Of a DNA stretch of 64,000 nucleotides, positions 52,051-61,094 are shown piece after piece. The stretch spans positions 2,914,001 through 2,978,000 of the forward strand of contig NZ_CP119789.1 in the NCBI RefSeq assembly GCF_029338275.1, written 5' to 3'. The notes below the pieces were generated by a model. The model saw nothing but the letters and a program-made list of their open reading frames with translations, ran no database searches and was not told the origin of the DNA. Within the stretch, counting starts at the first letter, position 1, and every line of letters begins with the position of its first letter. The translations under genes and the position numbers were made by a program. This DNA is from Haloarcula ordinaria. Lineage in GTDB: Archaea; Halobacteriota; Halobacteria; Halobacteriales; Haloarculaceae.

Positions 52051-53553
52051 CTATCCCGAGAACCGCTTCGAGACCCAGCCAGAGGGGCCACTGGGGAAGG
52101 GATTGGCGGGCTCGTCGGTCTGGACCGTTCCGTCGCCGTCGACCATGCGGACGACGACCGTGTGGGGGCGTCCCGGTCGCTCGTAGGTGTACTGCCACTG
52201 GCGCCAGACGTCCTCGCCCGGCAGCGGGTCCGACAGCGTCGCCTCGGCCCAGGTCTCGCCGTCGTCGGTCGAGACCTCGACGCGGGAGACGCCCCGGAGG
52301 CCGGCGTAGGCGTGGCCAGCGAGGCGGCGACGGCCGTTCCCGAGCTCCGCGTCGTAGTGGAGCTTCGCGATGGGCTTGACCGGCCCGGTGCCGTGCCACC
52401 CGCGATTCTCCCAGTAGCCGTCGGCCTCCCGCTCGAGGAGTTCGATTTCGGTGAGCCACTTGACGTTGACCTCGCCCCAGTGCCCGGGCACGAGCGCGCG
52501 GACGGGGTAGCCGTGGCCCCGTGGGAGGACGGCCCCGTTCATCCCGTAGGCGAGCAGGCCGCCACGCAGCGCCGGGAGCGGGAACTCCTCGAAGTAGCCG
52601 TCGTCGGCCCGGAGCATCACGCACTCGCAGTCGCTCCGGACGCCGGCTTGCTCCAGCAGCGGGTCGACCGGGACGCCAGTCCACAGGGCGTTGTCCATCT
52701 TCCAGCCGTTCAGCGCCTCGCCGACGCAGCGCAGCGTCGAGAAGCGGTTCTCGGCGTCCATCTCGAGGATGTCGTCGTAGTCGAGCGTGACCTCCTGTTC
52801 GACCGCGCCGGTGATGCTGAGCGACCACTCCTCGGCGTCGATGGTGGGGTTGATGGAGTTGATGTCGACCTCGTAGAACCGGTCGCTGACGAGCGGTTCG
52901 AGCCCGTCGATCCGGAACGAGCTGGTATCGGCGGTCGCGAGTTGCCGCTGGACGTCGGTGAGGTCGGCACCCGGGGCCTCGAGCGTCGGCGCATCGGCCC
53001 CGAAGGCCGTGGCCGGCCGACGGTTCCCGAGCGCGTAGCCGAGTGCGCTCACGCCGAGCGCGGCGCCGATGGTCGTGAGCACGCGGCGCCGCGTCTCCGA
53101 GACTGGCGTGAGCCGGTCGCTCGCCCCGTCGAGCAGCTGTGCGAGACCGACGATAGCCGCCGCCGCGACCGCCGGTCCGGCCGAGAGGACGGGTTCGTTC
53201 GTCAGGACGAACGCGACGAGCCACGTGAGGACGGCGGTCCCGACGAGGGGGACGAGGCGGTTGTTCGTCGCGGCCCCGGTGAGCAGCGACGCGCGGGCGG
53301 CGAGCGCGATGAACGCGACGACGATGACGAGCGCCGCCACGAGGTTGAGCCGCTGGCCGAGGCTCCCCAGGTACGTGATGGCGTAGGAGACGACGATGCC
53401 CGGCATCGAGCGAGCGAGGGCCCGTTCGACGGGCGAGGCGACGAACGTCGGTGCGTAGCCCGTAACGGCGTAGGAACCCGCGAGTCCCGCGACACCCGCC
53501 GCGACGCTGACGAGCAGCCGTCCGACGGGCGTCTCGAGGACGTCGTTTGCCAT
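52051..53553 (-). CDS. membrane-anchored sulfite-oxidase-family molybdopterin enzyme
   Basis: The product is 500 residues. The first 155 residues carry four hydrophobic helices (including LLVSVAAGVAGLAGSYAVTG and LVAALVIVVAFIALAARASL). The sulfite-oxidase Mo-cofactor domain follows, with ENRFSTLRCVGEALNGWKMD supplying the Mo-ligand Cys near residue 276 and LPRGHGYPVRALVPGHWGEV the substrate/Mo region. A C-terminal Mo-co dimerisation domain follows (RVEVSTDDGETWAEATLSDP). YedY/MsrP-like reductases use a similar domain, so substrate direction is open. A partner cytochrome is not adjacent. Confidence 0.85.
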   Translation of the reverse strand: MANDVLETPVGRLLVSVAAGVAGLAGSYAVTGYAPTFVASPVERALARSMPGIVVSYAITYLGSLGQRLNLVAALVIVVAFIALAARASLLTGAATNNRLVPLVGTAVLTWLVAFVLTNEPVLSAGPAVAAAAIVGLAQLLDGASDRLTPVSETRRRVLTTIGAALGVSALGYALGNRRPATAFGADAPTLEAPGADLTDVQRQLATADTSSFRIDGLEPLVSDRFYEVDINSINPTIDAEEWSLSITGAVEQEVTLDYDDILEMDAENRFSTLRCVGEALNGWKMDNALWTGVPVDPLLEQAGVRSDCECVMLRADDGYFEEFPLPALRGGLLAYGMNGAVLPRGHGYPVRALVPGHWGEVNVKWLTEIELLEREADGYWENRGWHGTGPVKPIAKLHYDAELGNGRRRLAGHAYAGLRGVSRVEVSTDDGETWAEATLSDPLPGEDVWRQWQYTYERPGRPHTVVVRMVDGDGTVQTDEPANPFPSGPSGWVSKRFSG

Positions 53554-53658
53554 AGTGTATCAAAGGGCTCCGTGCGAATATGGTTTGCTCCCAGTTCGAC
53601 CCCACTCTGTAGACGACAGTCCACAAGAGCGAAGCCCCGCCGGTCCGAGAATCCGACA

Positions 53659-53781
53659 ATGAGCGACGACGCGGGCGGTCGGCCCTGTCCGATGTGCGAC
53701 CGGCCGATGTACCACCGCCACTGCAAGTACGTCTGCCCCGAACACGGCGTGGTCTACGATTGCGCTGACACGTTCTACTGA
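53659..53781 (+). CDS. 40-residue zinc-binding protein
   Basis: The sequence MSDDAGGRPCPMCDRPMYHR continues HCKYVCPEHGVVYDC. It has a CPMC pair, an HC, a CPEH and a final Cys, enough for one or two zinc sites. Very small zinc proteins (micro-proteins) of this type are abundant in haloarchaea, and some affect motility and biofilm. It lies between the sulfite-oxidase family gene (divergent) and a PAS kinase gene 45 bp downstream. A function for this one is not known to me. Confidence 0.8.
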   Translation: MSDDAGGRPCPMCDRPMYHRHCKYVCPEHGVVYDCADTFY

Positions 53782-53826
53782 GCGGTAGTGGCGGGTTTAT
53801 AACCTCGGGTGGCGCTAGTTGAACCA

Positions 53827-55614
53827 ATGAGCGGCGAGACGGGCGACATCCGTGTACTCCACGTCGACGGCGACCCAGACTTCGGGGCGCTCGTCGCGAC
53901 CCACCTCCAGCGGACGGCCGACGACATCAGGGTCTCCACGGAGTCAGACCCGGCCGCTGCGCTCGACCGGCTGGCGCGTGAATCGTACGACTGCGTGGTC
54001 AGCGACTACGACGTGCCCGGCTACCCGAGTCTCGAGCTGTTCGATGCCGTCCGGTCCGAGTCGCCCGACGTCCCCTTCGTCCTCTTCACCGAGGAGCGGG
54101 GCGTCGCGAGCGACGCGCTCGCCGCCGGCGTCACCGAGTTCCTGGCAAAGGAGAGCGGAACCGACCAGTTCGTCGTCCTCGCCAATCGAATCCGGCGCGT
54201 GGTCGGCGAGCGACGGGCGAACGAGGCGCTGGCTGCGACCCGTCGCAAACTCGAACAGTACGAGACGCTGGTCGAGAACGTCGGCGACGCGATGTACATC
54301 CTCGACAGGGACGGGACCGTCCAGGCCGCGAACGACGCGATGGCGTCACACCTCGGCTACGAGAAGCGCGACATCGTCGGTGCCGACGCGCGGGAGTTCG
54401 TGCCAGAGGCGGACATCCGGACCGCCGCCGACCAGCTACTGCGTCTGGCGGCCGCAGAGGAACGAACCTGGAGCCGCTTCGAGATGCGCACCGTTGACGC
54501 CGAGGGGACGGTGACGGTGAACGAGAACAAGGTCACGCCGTTGTTCGACGACGAGGGCCGGGTCGTGGGCTCCGTCGGCGTCCTCCGGGACATCAGCGAC
54601 CGGAAGGCCCGCGAGACGGAGCTCGAACGCTACGAGACCATCGTCGAGGCCGTCGGTGACCCGGTGTACGCGCTCGACGCGGACGGCCGGTTCACCTACG
54701 TCAACGAGGCCCTCTGTCAGATGACGGGCTACGAGCACGACGAGCTCGTGGGCCGCCACATCGGGCGCATCATGACCGACGAGGACGTCAGCGCCGGTGA
54801 GGCGGTCATCCGGGACCTGCTGGACGGCGGCGCCGACCACGCGACACTGGAGATGGACGTGGTGACACAGCGCGGGGACCACGTCCACAGCGAGAACCAC
54901 ATCGCGTTGCTCCCCCAGTCAGACGGCGAGTTCACCGGCTCTGCTGGTGTCGTCCGCGACATCACCGAGCGACAGGAGCGGGAGCGGCGACTCGCGGAGT
55001 TCGCGTCGGTCGTCAGCCACGACCTGCGGAGTCCGCTCAACGTGGTCCAGGGGCGCATCGACCTCGCCCGGTCGACCGAGGACCTGAGCCACCTCGAGAC
55101 CGCTGCCGAGGGCGCGAGCCGGATGGAGGTCCTCATCGACGAGTTGCTGACGCTCGCCCGGAAAGGGGAACTCGTCAGCGAGACCGTCCCGGTCGACATC
55201 GAAAAGGCCGCCCGGGACGCGTGGCGGAACGTCGACGCGCCGGCGGCGACGCTGCAGTGTCACTCGACCGCGATCGTCGACGCCGATGCGCCACGGCTGG
55301 GCGAGGTGTTCGAGAACCTGTTTTTCAACGCGATCGAGCACGGCGGTGACAGGGTCACGGTGCAGGTAGGGACCATCGAGGGGAGTGATGGCGCGACGAC
55401 CGGGTTCTACGTCGCGGACGACGGCCCGGGAATCCCCGACGACGAGCGCGCCCAGGTCTTCGAGCGTGGCTACACGACGAACCCCGACGGAACGGGCTTC
55501 GGGCTCGCCATCGTCTCGGATATCGTCGACGCACACGGCTGGGCTATCGACGTGGAAACGAGCGCCGGCGGTGGCGCGAGGTTCGAGATCAGGACGACTC
55601 CGGACGACCAGTGA
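53827..55614 (+). CDS. hybrid sensor kinase: receiver, two PAS domains, histidine kinase
   Basis: The product is 595 residues. An N-terminal receiver domain has VLHVDGDPDFGALVATHLQR with the acidic pair and YDCVVSDYDVPGYPSLELFD with the phospho-acceptor Asp. PAS domains start at about 148 (LVENVGDAMYILDRDGTVQA) and about 272 (ETIVEAVGDPVYALDADGRF). HisKA has FASVVSHDLRSPLNVVQGRI, followed by HATPase motifs FENLFFNAIEHGG, DDGPGIPDDE and GTGFGLAIVSDIVD. It is soluble. ATG 53827 (MSGETGDIR) is preferred over GTG 53809. Its last 26 bp overlap the convergent TVP38-type gene. Confidence 0.93.
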   Translation: MSGETGDIRVLHVDGDPDFGALVATHLQRTADDIRVSTESDPAAALDRLARESYDCVVSDYDVPGYPSLELFDAVRSESPDVPFVLFTEERGVASDALAAGVTEFLAKESGTDQFVVLANRIRRVVGERRANEALAATRRKLEQYETLVENVGDAMYILDRDGTVQAANDAMASHLGYEKRDIVGADAREFVPEADIRTAADQLLRLAAAEERTWSRFEMRTVDAEGTVTVNENKVTPLFDDEGRVVGSVGVLRDISDRKARETELERYETIVEAVGDPVYALDADGRFTYVNEALCQMTGYEHDELVGRHIGRIMTDEDVSAGEAVIRDLLDGGADHATLEMDVVTQRGDHVHSENHIALLPQSDGEFTGSAGVVRDITERQERERRLAEFASVVSHDLRSPLNVVQGRIDLARSTEDLSHLETAAEGASRMEVLIDELLTLARKGELVSETVPVDIEKAARDAWRNVDAPAATLQCHSTAIVDADAPRLGEVFENLFFNAIEHGGDRVTVQVGTIEGSDGATTGFYVADDGPGIPDDERAQVFERGYTTNPDGTGFGLAIVSDIVDAHGWAIDVETSAGGGARFEIRTTPDDQ

Positions 55615-56251
55615 CGTGTCGGTAGGCCGGCCCGGCCATGACCAGAACGGCCATCGCCCCGAAGAGCGCGACCAGCTGCGGGAGGGCGTCGATAGAGAGC
55701 CCCGACAGCGACAGCGAGCGCATCGAAGCCCCGGCGAGTACCTCGACGAGGACCCACGGAATCTCGCCCACGAAGGTCCCGACCACGAACGGCCGCGTCG
55801 AGACCCCTGCGAAGCCGGCCCCGTAAGAAACTGGGTCGGCCGGGACCGGCGAGAGGCGTGCGGCGAGGACACCGCGGGTCTCGCCAGTCACCTCGATTAT
55901 CTGTCGACCGGAGTCACCGAGCCAGCCGAACATCCCGCCCTGCTCGCCCGCCCGGCGCGCGAACCGGTAGGGGATGAGGCAGGTGACGAGCGCGCCCATC
56001 AGCGCGACCGGGAACCCGTACTCGAAGCCGAGGACGAAGCCGACGAACGCCGAGAGCGGCATCGTCGGCCACGCGAACAGCGGCCGGACGAGATAGAGGA
56101 AGACGATGACGCCCGCGAGATACACCGGGTGGTCGGCGAGGTGCATGACCTCCGCGACGACTCGCGCCGGGGAGAGAATCGCCGTCGCGGCAGCGACGAA
56201 CGCGACCAGCGCCGCCGAGCCGACGACCTGCCGTTTCGCGAGGCGGTCCAT
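55589..56251 (-). CDS. TVP38/TMEM64 family (VTT domain) membrane protein
   Basis: The protein is 220 residues with about five helices. LFAWPTMPLSAFVGFVLGFE matches the first half of the VTT/DedA fold, and GVLAARLSPVPADPVSYGAG is the conserved (F/L)xRxxPxxPxxxxxYxxG motif. Such proteins move or scramble lipids. The convergent overlap with the kinase gene is 26 bp, longer than usual but not unique. Confidence 0.87.
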   Translation of the reverse strand: MDRLAKRQVVGSAALVAFVAAATAILSPARVVAEVMHLADHPVYLAGVIVFLYLVRPLFAWPTMPLSAFVGFVLGFEYGFPVALMGALVTCLIPYRFARRAGEQGGMFGWLGDSGRQIIEVTGETRGVLAARLSPVPADPVSYGAGFAGVSTRPFVVGTFVGEIPWVLVEVLAGASMRSLSLSGLSIDALPQLVALFGAMAVLVMAGPAYRHVTGRPESS

Positions 56252-56326
56252 CTACCTCCGAGACTGGGGTACAGCGACAAACCTCTTGTGGTAAGCGTTA
56301 ATCCGGCGGCCTGTGAAGGTGTGGGC

Positions 56327-56701
56327 GTGCCTGACGCCGACCGGGACCCCGTCGAACTCGGGGTGGAGCTGCTCGCCCATCTCGAACACGCCGAACTGTC
56401 GGTCGCCGACGCCATCGACCGCATCGAGACGGTGACGGCCAACCCGCAGCTCCAGCGCGAGATTCTCGACACCGCCGTGATGCGGGGCGTCATCGACCGC
56501 GAGGACGGCCTGGTCCGACCACGCTCGGGCGGGACCTACGTGAACTTCGACGCCGACGTCGTGGTCCGCGAGGGCTCGTTCACCTGCCGGCGCTGCGGGG
56601 CCGACATCTCGACGGGCCACTTCGTGCAGTTCGACGGCGGCGAGCTGGGTGCCTTCGGCTCGACCTGTATTAGGAAGGTACTCGGCCGCGACGAGGAGTG
56701 A
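56327..56701 (+). CDS. DUF5830-type small protein with zinc ribbon
   Basis: The protein is about 124 residues starting at GTG 56327 (VPDADRDPVELGVELLAHLE); a GTG at 56321 is possible. A helical N-terminal domain is followed by a zinc-finger-like segment, SFTCRRCGADISTGHFVQFD, and a last Cys in GSTCIRKVLGRD. The pattern is CxxC...H...C. Function is unknown in this family. It may bind nucleic acid. Confidence 0.65.
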   Translation: MPDADRDPVELGVELLAHLEHAELSVADAIDRIETVTANPQLQREILDTAVMRGVIDREDGLVRPRSGGTYVNFDADVVVREGSFTCRRCGADISTGHFVQFDGGELGAFGSTCIRKVLGRDEE

Positions 56702-56708
56702 CCGGGCG

Positions 56709-57695
56709 TCAGCGGCCCTGTCGGAGTTCCTTGATGAGCTGCTTGATGGTCTGCTCCTGTTGCTGGATCTGCTCGCCCTGCCGCTCGACCGCCTCGGTCA
56801 GTTCCGCGACCTGTGACTCGAGGGCCGCGATGTCGTGGTCGCCGTCCGAGTCGTCCGTCGACCGGGCCGGCGAGGTCTCTGTCGTCGCTGACGCCGCCGC
56901 GGGCCCCTGGGACTCGGTCGCGCTACCACCTGACGGGCGAGACGACACGGCGACTTCGTCTGACTCGTCCGCGTCGGCTTCATCGTCCGAACTGACCAGC
57001 GGGTCGATACCGCTCTCCAGGCCCAGCCCGCCGGCCCCGTCGGCGTCCTCGTCCTCGTCGGGACCGACCTTCTCGGCGAGTTCGTCGAGCGACGAGACGT
57101 CGTGGTACGCGAACACGGAGTCCTCGAGGGCCTTCCGAACGGCGCGGGCCTGTTCGTTCGGCGCCTTGATCCGCTCCGGTCGGTCGCCGAAGGCGACGAC
57201 GATGGCCGTCGCGACGCTCCCCTCCTCGAACTGCAGGCTGGTGATATCGTCGAAGTGGAACTGTTCGAAGTCGGCGTCCCAGGTGGCGTTCCCGATGTGC
57301 TTGAGCAGCTGTCGTTCGGTGACAACGAGGGTGAGTTCGCTGAAGCGGAAGACGCCGGTGACGCTCTCCTCGGCCTCGAGGACCCCCGACGTCTGGAGTT
57401 TGCCCTCGAGCACCCGTTCGAGCACCGCCTCACCACGGTTGAGCGGCACGGTGAGTTCGCGCTTCTCGTCCACGTAGAACAGCGTGAACTTTGTCTTGCG
57501 CCGGCCCTCGGAGACCGCGAGGCGTTCGAAGTCGAGCGGGTACGCCGAGACCTTCTCGTCGCTGAGCAACCCCTCGCCACGGTAGACGAGCGTCCGGGTC
57601 GGGGTGAAACAGACGACGTCCTCGTCCCCGAGTTTCACGCCGGCCCGGACAGCCTCGTCCCCGAGCTCCTGTCGGACGAGGTCTGGAATGTCCAT
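56709..57695 (-). CDS. DUF7115-type haloarchaeal protein with C-terminal coiled coil
   Basis: The protein is 328 residues. Two PH-like beta-rich units follow a short helix (VCFTPTRTLVYRGEGLLSDE; LTLVVTERQLLKHIGNATWD). The Ser/Asp/Glu-rich linker at about 215-285 is disordered. The end is a coiled coil (AELTEAVERQGEQIQQQEQT), suggesting oligomerisation. It is cytoplasmic. The domain number is from memory, and the function is unknown to me. Confidence 0.6.
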   Translation of the reverse strand: MDIPDLVRQELGDEAVRAGVKLGDEDVVCFTPTRTLVYRGEGLLSDEKVSAYPLDFERLAVSEGRRKTKFTLFYVDEKRELTVPLNRGEAVLERVLEGKLQTSGVLEAEESVTGVFRFSELTLVVTERQLLKHIGNATWDADFEQFHFDDITSLQFEEGSVATAIVVAFGDRPERIKAPNEQARAVRKALEDSVFAYHDVSSLDELAEKVGPDEDEDADGAGGLGLESGIDPLVSSDDEADADESDEVAVSSRPSGGSATESQGPAAASATTETSPARSTDDSDGDHDIAALESQVAELTEAVERQGEQIQQQEQTIKQLIKELRQGR

Positions 57696-57835
57696 GGGGG
57701 GAAATTTCTGCCCGATGGCTTAAATCCGGGGGTCAGGTGGTCACTCGGGTGACGGTGTCCGTGTGAGAGGGCCACAGCCTGCAGGCAGATGAGAACCTTC
57801 AAGACGGAAAGCGGCCAACGACAGATTGCACCCGC

Positions 57836-57980
57836 GCCCGGGTGGCTTAGCTGGACATAGCGCCGCACTCATAGGGTCTTACGACTCATGCGGTACCTAC
57901 CCGACATGACCCGTGGGGTGCTCGTCACACCCCGGACCTGGGCCATGCGGAGATCGAGGGTTCGGAGCCCTCCCCGGGCA
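57836..57980 (+). tRNA. elongator tRNA-Met (anticodon CAT) with a 71-nt intron
   Basis: The acceptor stem GCCCGGG (57836-57842) pairs with CCCGGGC (57973-57979), and A is the discriminator. The anticodon arm CCGCA-CTCATAA-TGCGG is split after A37 by an intron at 57874-57944. Exon 2 begins at 57945. Haloarchaeal elongator tRNA-Met is known to carry such an intron at 37/38, removed by the bulge-helix-bulge endonuclease. The T arm is GAGGG-TTCGGAG-CCCTC. The exact splice point is inferred from pairing. Confidence 0.93.
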
Positions 57981-58103
57981 TTTTCAATCCGTCGCGAACT
58001 TCGTGTGAGCGACAGCCACGAAAATGCCGCGGGAGGCGGAGAACCCGGTAGGGTCCACGCGAACGCCAGTGAGCGTGGAGCAGGTCAGACGAAGTCTGAC
58101 CGT

Positions 58104-58119
58104 GGTTCGGAGCCCTCCC
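58104..58119 (+). repeat. partial second copy of tRNA-Met T arm (att-like)
   Basis: GGTTCGGAGCCCTCCC is identical to 57959-57974, the T loop and 3' stem of tRNA-Met, 145 bp downstream in direct orientation. The acceptor end is not conserved. It resembles the second attachment-site copy left by a tRNA-targeting element, and is followed by a broken transporter gene. Confidence 0.6.
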
Positions 58120-58159
58120 TGGAAATCGATCTCACTCGCGACAGTGAGCGACTGCACTG

Positions 58160-58832
58160 TTGCTCCGGATAACCTACTCGATAATCGTCGAGAACGACAC
58201 GGGGTGCGACCGCGCGAAGGCCTTCGGGGCGCTCAGTGGCGTGACGGCTGTCGGCGTCGCCGTCGGACCCATGATCGGCGAGACGCTCACCACCGACGGC
58301 ATGGGGCTTCCTCGGCGAGTTCGTCCTCGTCGTAATTGTCGCCTATCTAACGATTCGGTATCTGCCAACCCCGTCCCGCAGCGAGTCGCTCTCGCTGGAC
58401 GTGGGCGGGATGCTCCTCTCAGTCCTCGGAATCGTCGGGTCCTTACTCGCCGGGCAATACGGCTGGGTTCGGCTGCTTCGCCCCTTCGTACTCCCCGGCA
58501 TGCTGTTCCAGCCACTCGGTCTCTCGCCCGCGAGATGGTGTCTCTGGGTGGGTCTGGCCACGCTCGTGGCCTTCGGCCGGTGGGAGATGCGCCAGCACCG
58601 CGCCGGCCGTCCGGTGCTGGTGCCACCGAGTACCCGACGAAACCGGACGTTCCGTGTCGGCACTGTCACGTTCGCGAGCATCGCTTCGAACGGGCGGCCC
58701 GCGAGCAGGCTCCCGATTCTGACGAGGAGGAGCGGCGCCGTGAGGAGCAGCCAGAGTACCGCGTTCGTTCACCCGGTGCCAAATATCCAGTCAGGAGTTA
58801 CGTTTTGCGTCATAGGGCCTCTCCACAACTAG
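58160..58832 (+). pseudogene. MFS (DHA2-like) transporter relic
   Basis: An MFS segment CDRAKAFGALSGVTAVGVAV followed by GPMIGETLTT corresponds to transmembrane 4-5 of DHA2-type exporters. A deletion/frameshift near 58295-58310 then moves to FLGEFVLVVIVAYLTIRYLP and DVGGMLLSVLGIVGSLLAGQ in another frame. The helices that should follow are missing or scrambled after 58600, although FGRWEMRQHRAGRPVLVPPS remains. No start codon or N-terminus is seen. It is an old fragment. Confidence 0.75.
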
Positions 58833-59088
58833 ATGGCTGAGTGATAGAAAGCGAGAGCTACCTTGCCAAGTCAATTTCTCTACACTTTGTTACTATATCT
58901 GCGGTAGCAGCCCGCAAACCGTTCCGTCGGTCCGTGATGGCGAATCGTTGTAGGTCACCCAGCGAATCGGCAACGTGACTATGTCTGTACAGAACCGGGA
59001 GCAGCTGGCGAGTAGGTCGAGGACATGATACAGTTGTGTCACGAGTACAACTATCATCTCGCCAATGAAAAGAACTGCTCGAAAACTA

Positions 59089-59694
59089 ATGAGTATTGAC
59101 ATACAGCAACAGTCAACAGCGGTGGACGCCCAGCGCGTGAACTGGCGCCTCCTCGCGGGCGCGGGGGTGCTCATCTCCGTTCTCGGTCTCGTGGCGATAC
59201 TCGCACCCTTCGTCACGGGCATCCGGCTCTCGCTCCTGCTCGGGACGCTCCTCGTCATCGGCGGACTCGGCCACATCGCCCACGCGTTCAGAGCTGCGGG
59301 CTGGACCGGCTCGCTGTGGCAGGTCGTCCTGGCGGTGCTCTATGCGGGGACCGGCATCGTGACGCTGACCAATCCCGTTCTCGGCCTGGTGACCCTGACG
59401 CTGCTCCTGGTCGTCTACTTTGCCATGGAAGGGGCCGTCGAGGCCGTCATGGGCCTGCGCCTCCGGCCGGAGTCGCAGTGGGCCTGGTTCGTCGGGAGCG
59501 GCGTGCTCTCGTTCGTCCTGGCGGGGCTCCTCTGGGTTGGCTTTCCCAGCACCGCCGTGTGGGCCGTCGGCCTCCTCTTCGGAATCAACCTCCTGAGTAC
59601 CGGTATTACGCTGATTGCTGTCGCCCTTAGCGATCGGGAGCCCGTGGCCCCGAGCATAGAAGAGATGTCTACTGGCGAGCCTGAGACCGGGTAA
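59089..59694 (+). CDS. HdeD family membrane protein
   Basis: The protein is about 201 residues with six helices in three hairpins: LAGAGVLISVLGLVAILAPF, LLLGTLLVIGGLGHIAHAFR, VLAVLYAGTGIVTLTNPVLG, LTLLLVVYFAMEGAVEAVMG, and onward. This matches the DUF308/HdeD pattern. The function in haloarchaea is unknown (acid resistance in E. coli). ATG 59089 (MSIDIQQQ) is taken over 59065, which would add a basic MKRTARKL. The gene precedes the AI-2E family gene by 32 bp. Confidence 0.85.
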   Translation: MSIDIQQQSTAVDAQRVNWRLLAGAGVLISVLGLVAILAPFVTGIRLSLLLGTLLVIGGLGHIAHAFRAAGWTGSLWQVVLAVLYAGTGIVTLTNPVLGLVTLTLLLVVYFAMEGAVEAVMGLRLRPESQWAWFVGSGVLSFVLAGLLWVGFPSTAVWAVGLLFGINLLSTGITLIAVALSDREPVAPSIEEMSTGEPETG

Positions 59695-59726
59695 CGTGCG
59701 GCGACACGACCCGTTTTCCGACAACG

Positions 59727-61094
59727 ATGGAAGATAACAATTCAGCGGATGATGCGCCCGACGCGTCGAGTGGCGACCACGACGAGAGTGCAACAGCACC
59801 GACCACGGGCAGCCAGGAGACCGGGGACGACCCGGGCGACAGCCAGACACCGTCGAGTCCCGCCGAGGTGCTCGCAGGTGGCCTGCTCGGCCAACCGGTC
59901 CGCCGCGACCGCATCGTGCTCTGGCTGGCCGCTATCGTGCTGTCCCTCACCGTCGCCTACGTCGCGTGGCGGTACGTGGGCACCCTCATCGTCGGTGTGT
60001 TCGCCTACTACGTCACCCGTCCCGTCTTCGCCCGCATCAACGACCGGATCGAGTCGCGGACCCTCGCAGTGGCTGTCGCGCTGGTGACGGTCGCCTTGCC
60101 GGTCCTCGTCCTCATCGGGTGGACGCTCTACGTCGCGGTCCGGTCGCTCTCGAACGTCGTCGATAGCGACATCGGCGACCAGGTCGCGGGCCTCATCCAG
60201 CCGTACGGTGATCTGACGGCCATCGGGGCCGACGTCACCCGGACGGTGGAGGCGGTCATCGCCGACCCGCTGCTGCTCACCCAGATGGAACTCGAATCGG
60301 TGCTCGCTGGCTCGTTCTCGTTGCTGAGCGCAGTCGTCGTCGAACTGTTCACCATCGGCCTGCATGCGTTCATCGTACTCATCATCACGTTCTACCTGCT
60401 CAGAGACGACTACCGCATCGCCGGCTGGGCACGAGGGACCTTCCTGACTCCCGACGGAGTCGTCGAAGACTACCTCGTCGCCGTCGACCGCGACCTCAAG
60501 AATGTCTTCTTCGGCAACATCCTGAACGCGCTCCTCACGGGGTTCCTGGCCGTCTTCACGTACCTCCTTCTCAACACCATGGCCCCGGCGACGGTCAGAA
60601 TCCCCGAACCCGCACTCGCGGGGCTCCTGGTCGGCGCCGCGAGTCTCGTCCCGGTCATCGGCATCAAACTCGTGACGTGGCCCATCGGCGGCTATCTGCT
60701 CGTGCGAGCGCTGGTCCTCGACCCGACCGCGGTCTGGTTTCCGGTCGTCTTCTTCCTCGTCTCGTTCGTGGTCGTAGATTACATCCCGGACCAGTTGCTC
60801 CGGCCGTACGTCAGCGGCCGGACGCTGCACATCGGCGCCGTCATGCTCGCGTACACCATCGGCCCGATACTGTTTGGCTGGTATGGGATCTTCCTGGCTC
60901 CGGCGATTCTCGTGGTGGTCTTCGAGTTCAGCCGAGTCGTCGCGCCATGGCTCGCGAATCCAGGGTCTACAGCGGAGGACGCCCGGCCCGAAGAATCCAC
61001 GTCCACCGAGTCGGTCGAGACCAGCCAGGCAGACTCCGCGCCGTCCATCACGGCGGTGGCACAGGACGAGTCACCCCCGGGCGGTGGGTCGTAG
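59727..61094 (+). CDS. AI-2E family transporter (PerM-like)
   Basis: The product is 455 residues with eight helices. The N-terminal polar segment (about 55 residues, Asp/Ser-rich) precedes IVLWLAAIVLSLTVAYVAWR. The family hallmark is the long polar loop between helices 3 and 4 (VVDSDIGDQVAGLIQPYGDL and on) and the final FGWYGIFLAPAILVVVFEFS. A member family acts in quorum-signal export or Na+/H+ exchange; the substrate is undefined here. The stop (TAG) directly abuts the ATG of the phosphoesterase relic, so they were one operon. Confidence 0.88.
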   Translation: MEDNNSADDAPDASSGDHDESATAPTTGSQETGDDPGDSQTPSSPAEVLAGGLLGQPVRRDRIVLWLAAIVLSLTVAYVAWRYVGTLIVGVFAYYVTRPVFARINDRIESRTLAVAVALVTVALPVLVLIGWTLYVAVRSLSNVVDSDIGDQVAGLIQPYGDLTAIGADVTRTVEAVIADPLLLTQMELESVLAGSFSLLSAVVVELFTIGLHAFIVLIITFYLLRDDYRIAGWARGTFLTPDGVVEDYLVAVDRDLKNVFFGNILNALLTGFLAVFTYLLLNTMAPATVRIPEPALAGLLVGAASLVPVIGIKLVTWPIGGYLLVRALVLDPTAVWFPVVFFLVSFVVVDYIPDQLLRPYVSGRTLHIGAVMLAYTIGPILFGWYGIFLAPAILVVVFEFSRVVAPWLANPGSTAEDARPEESTSTESVETSQADSAPSITAVAQDESPPGGGS

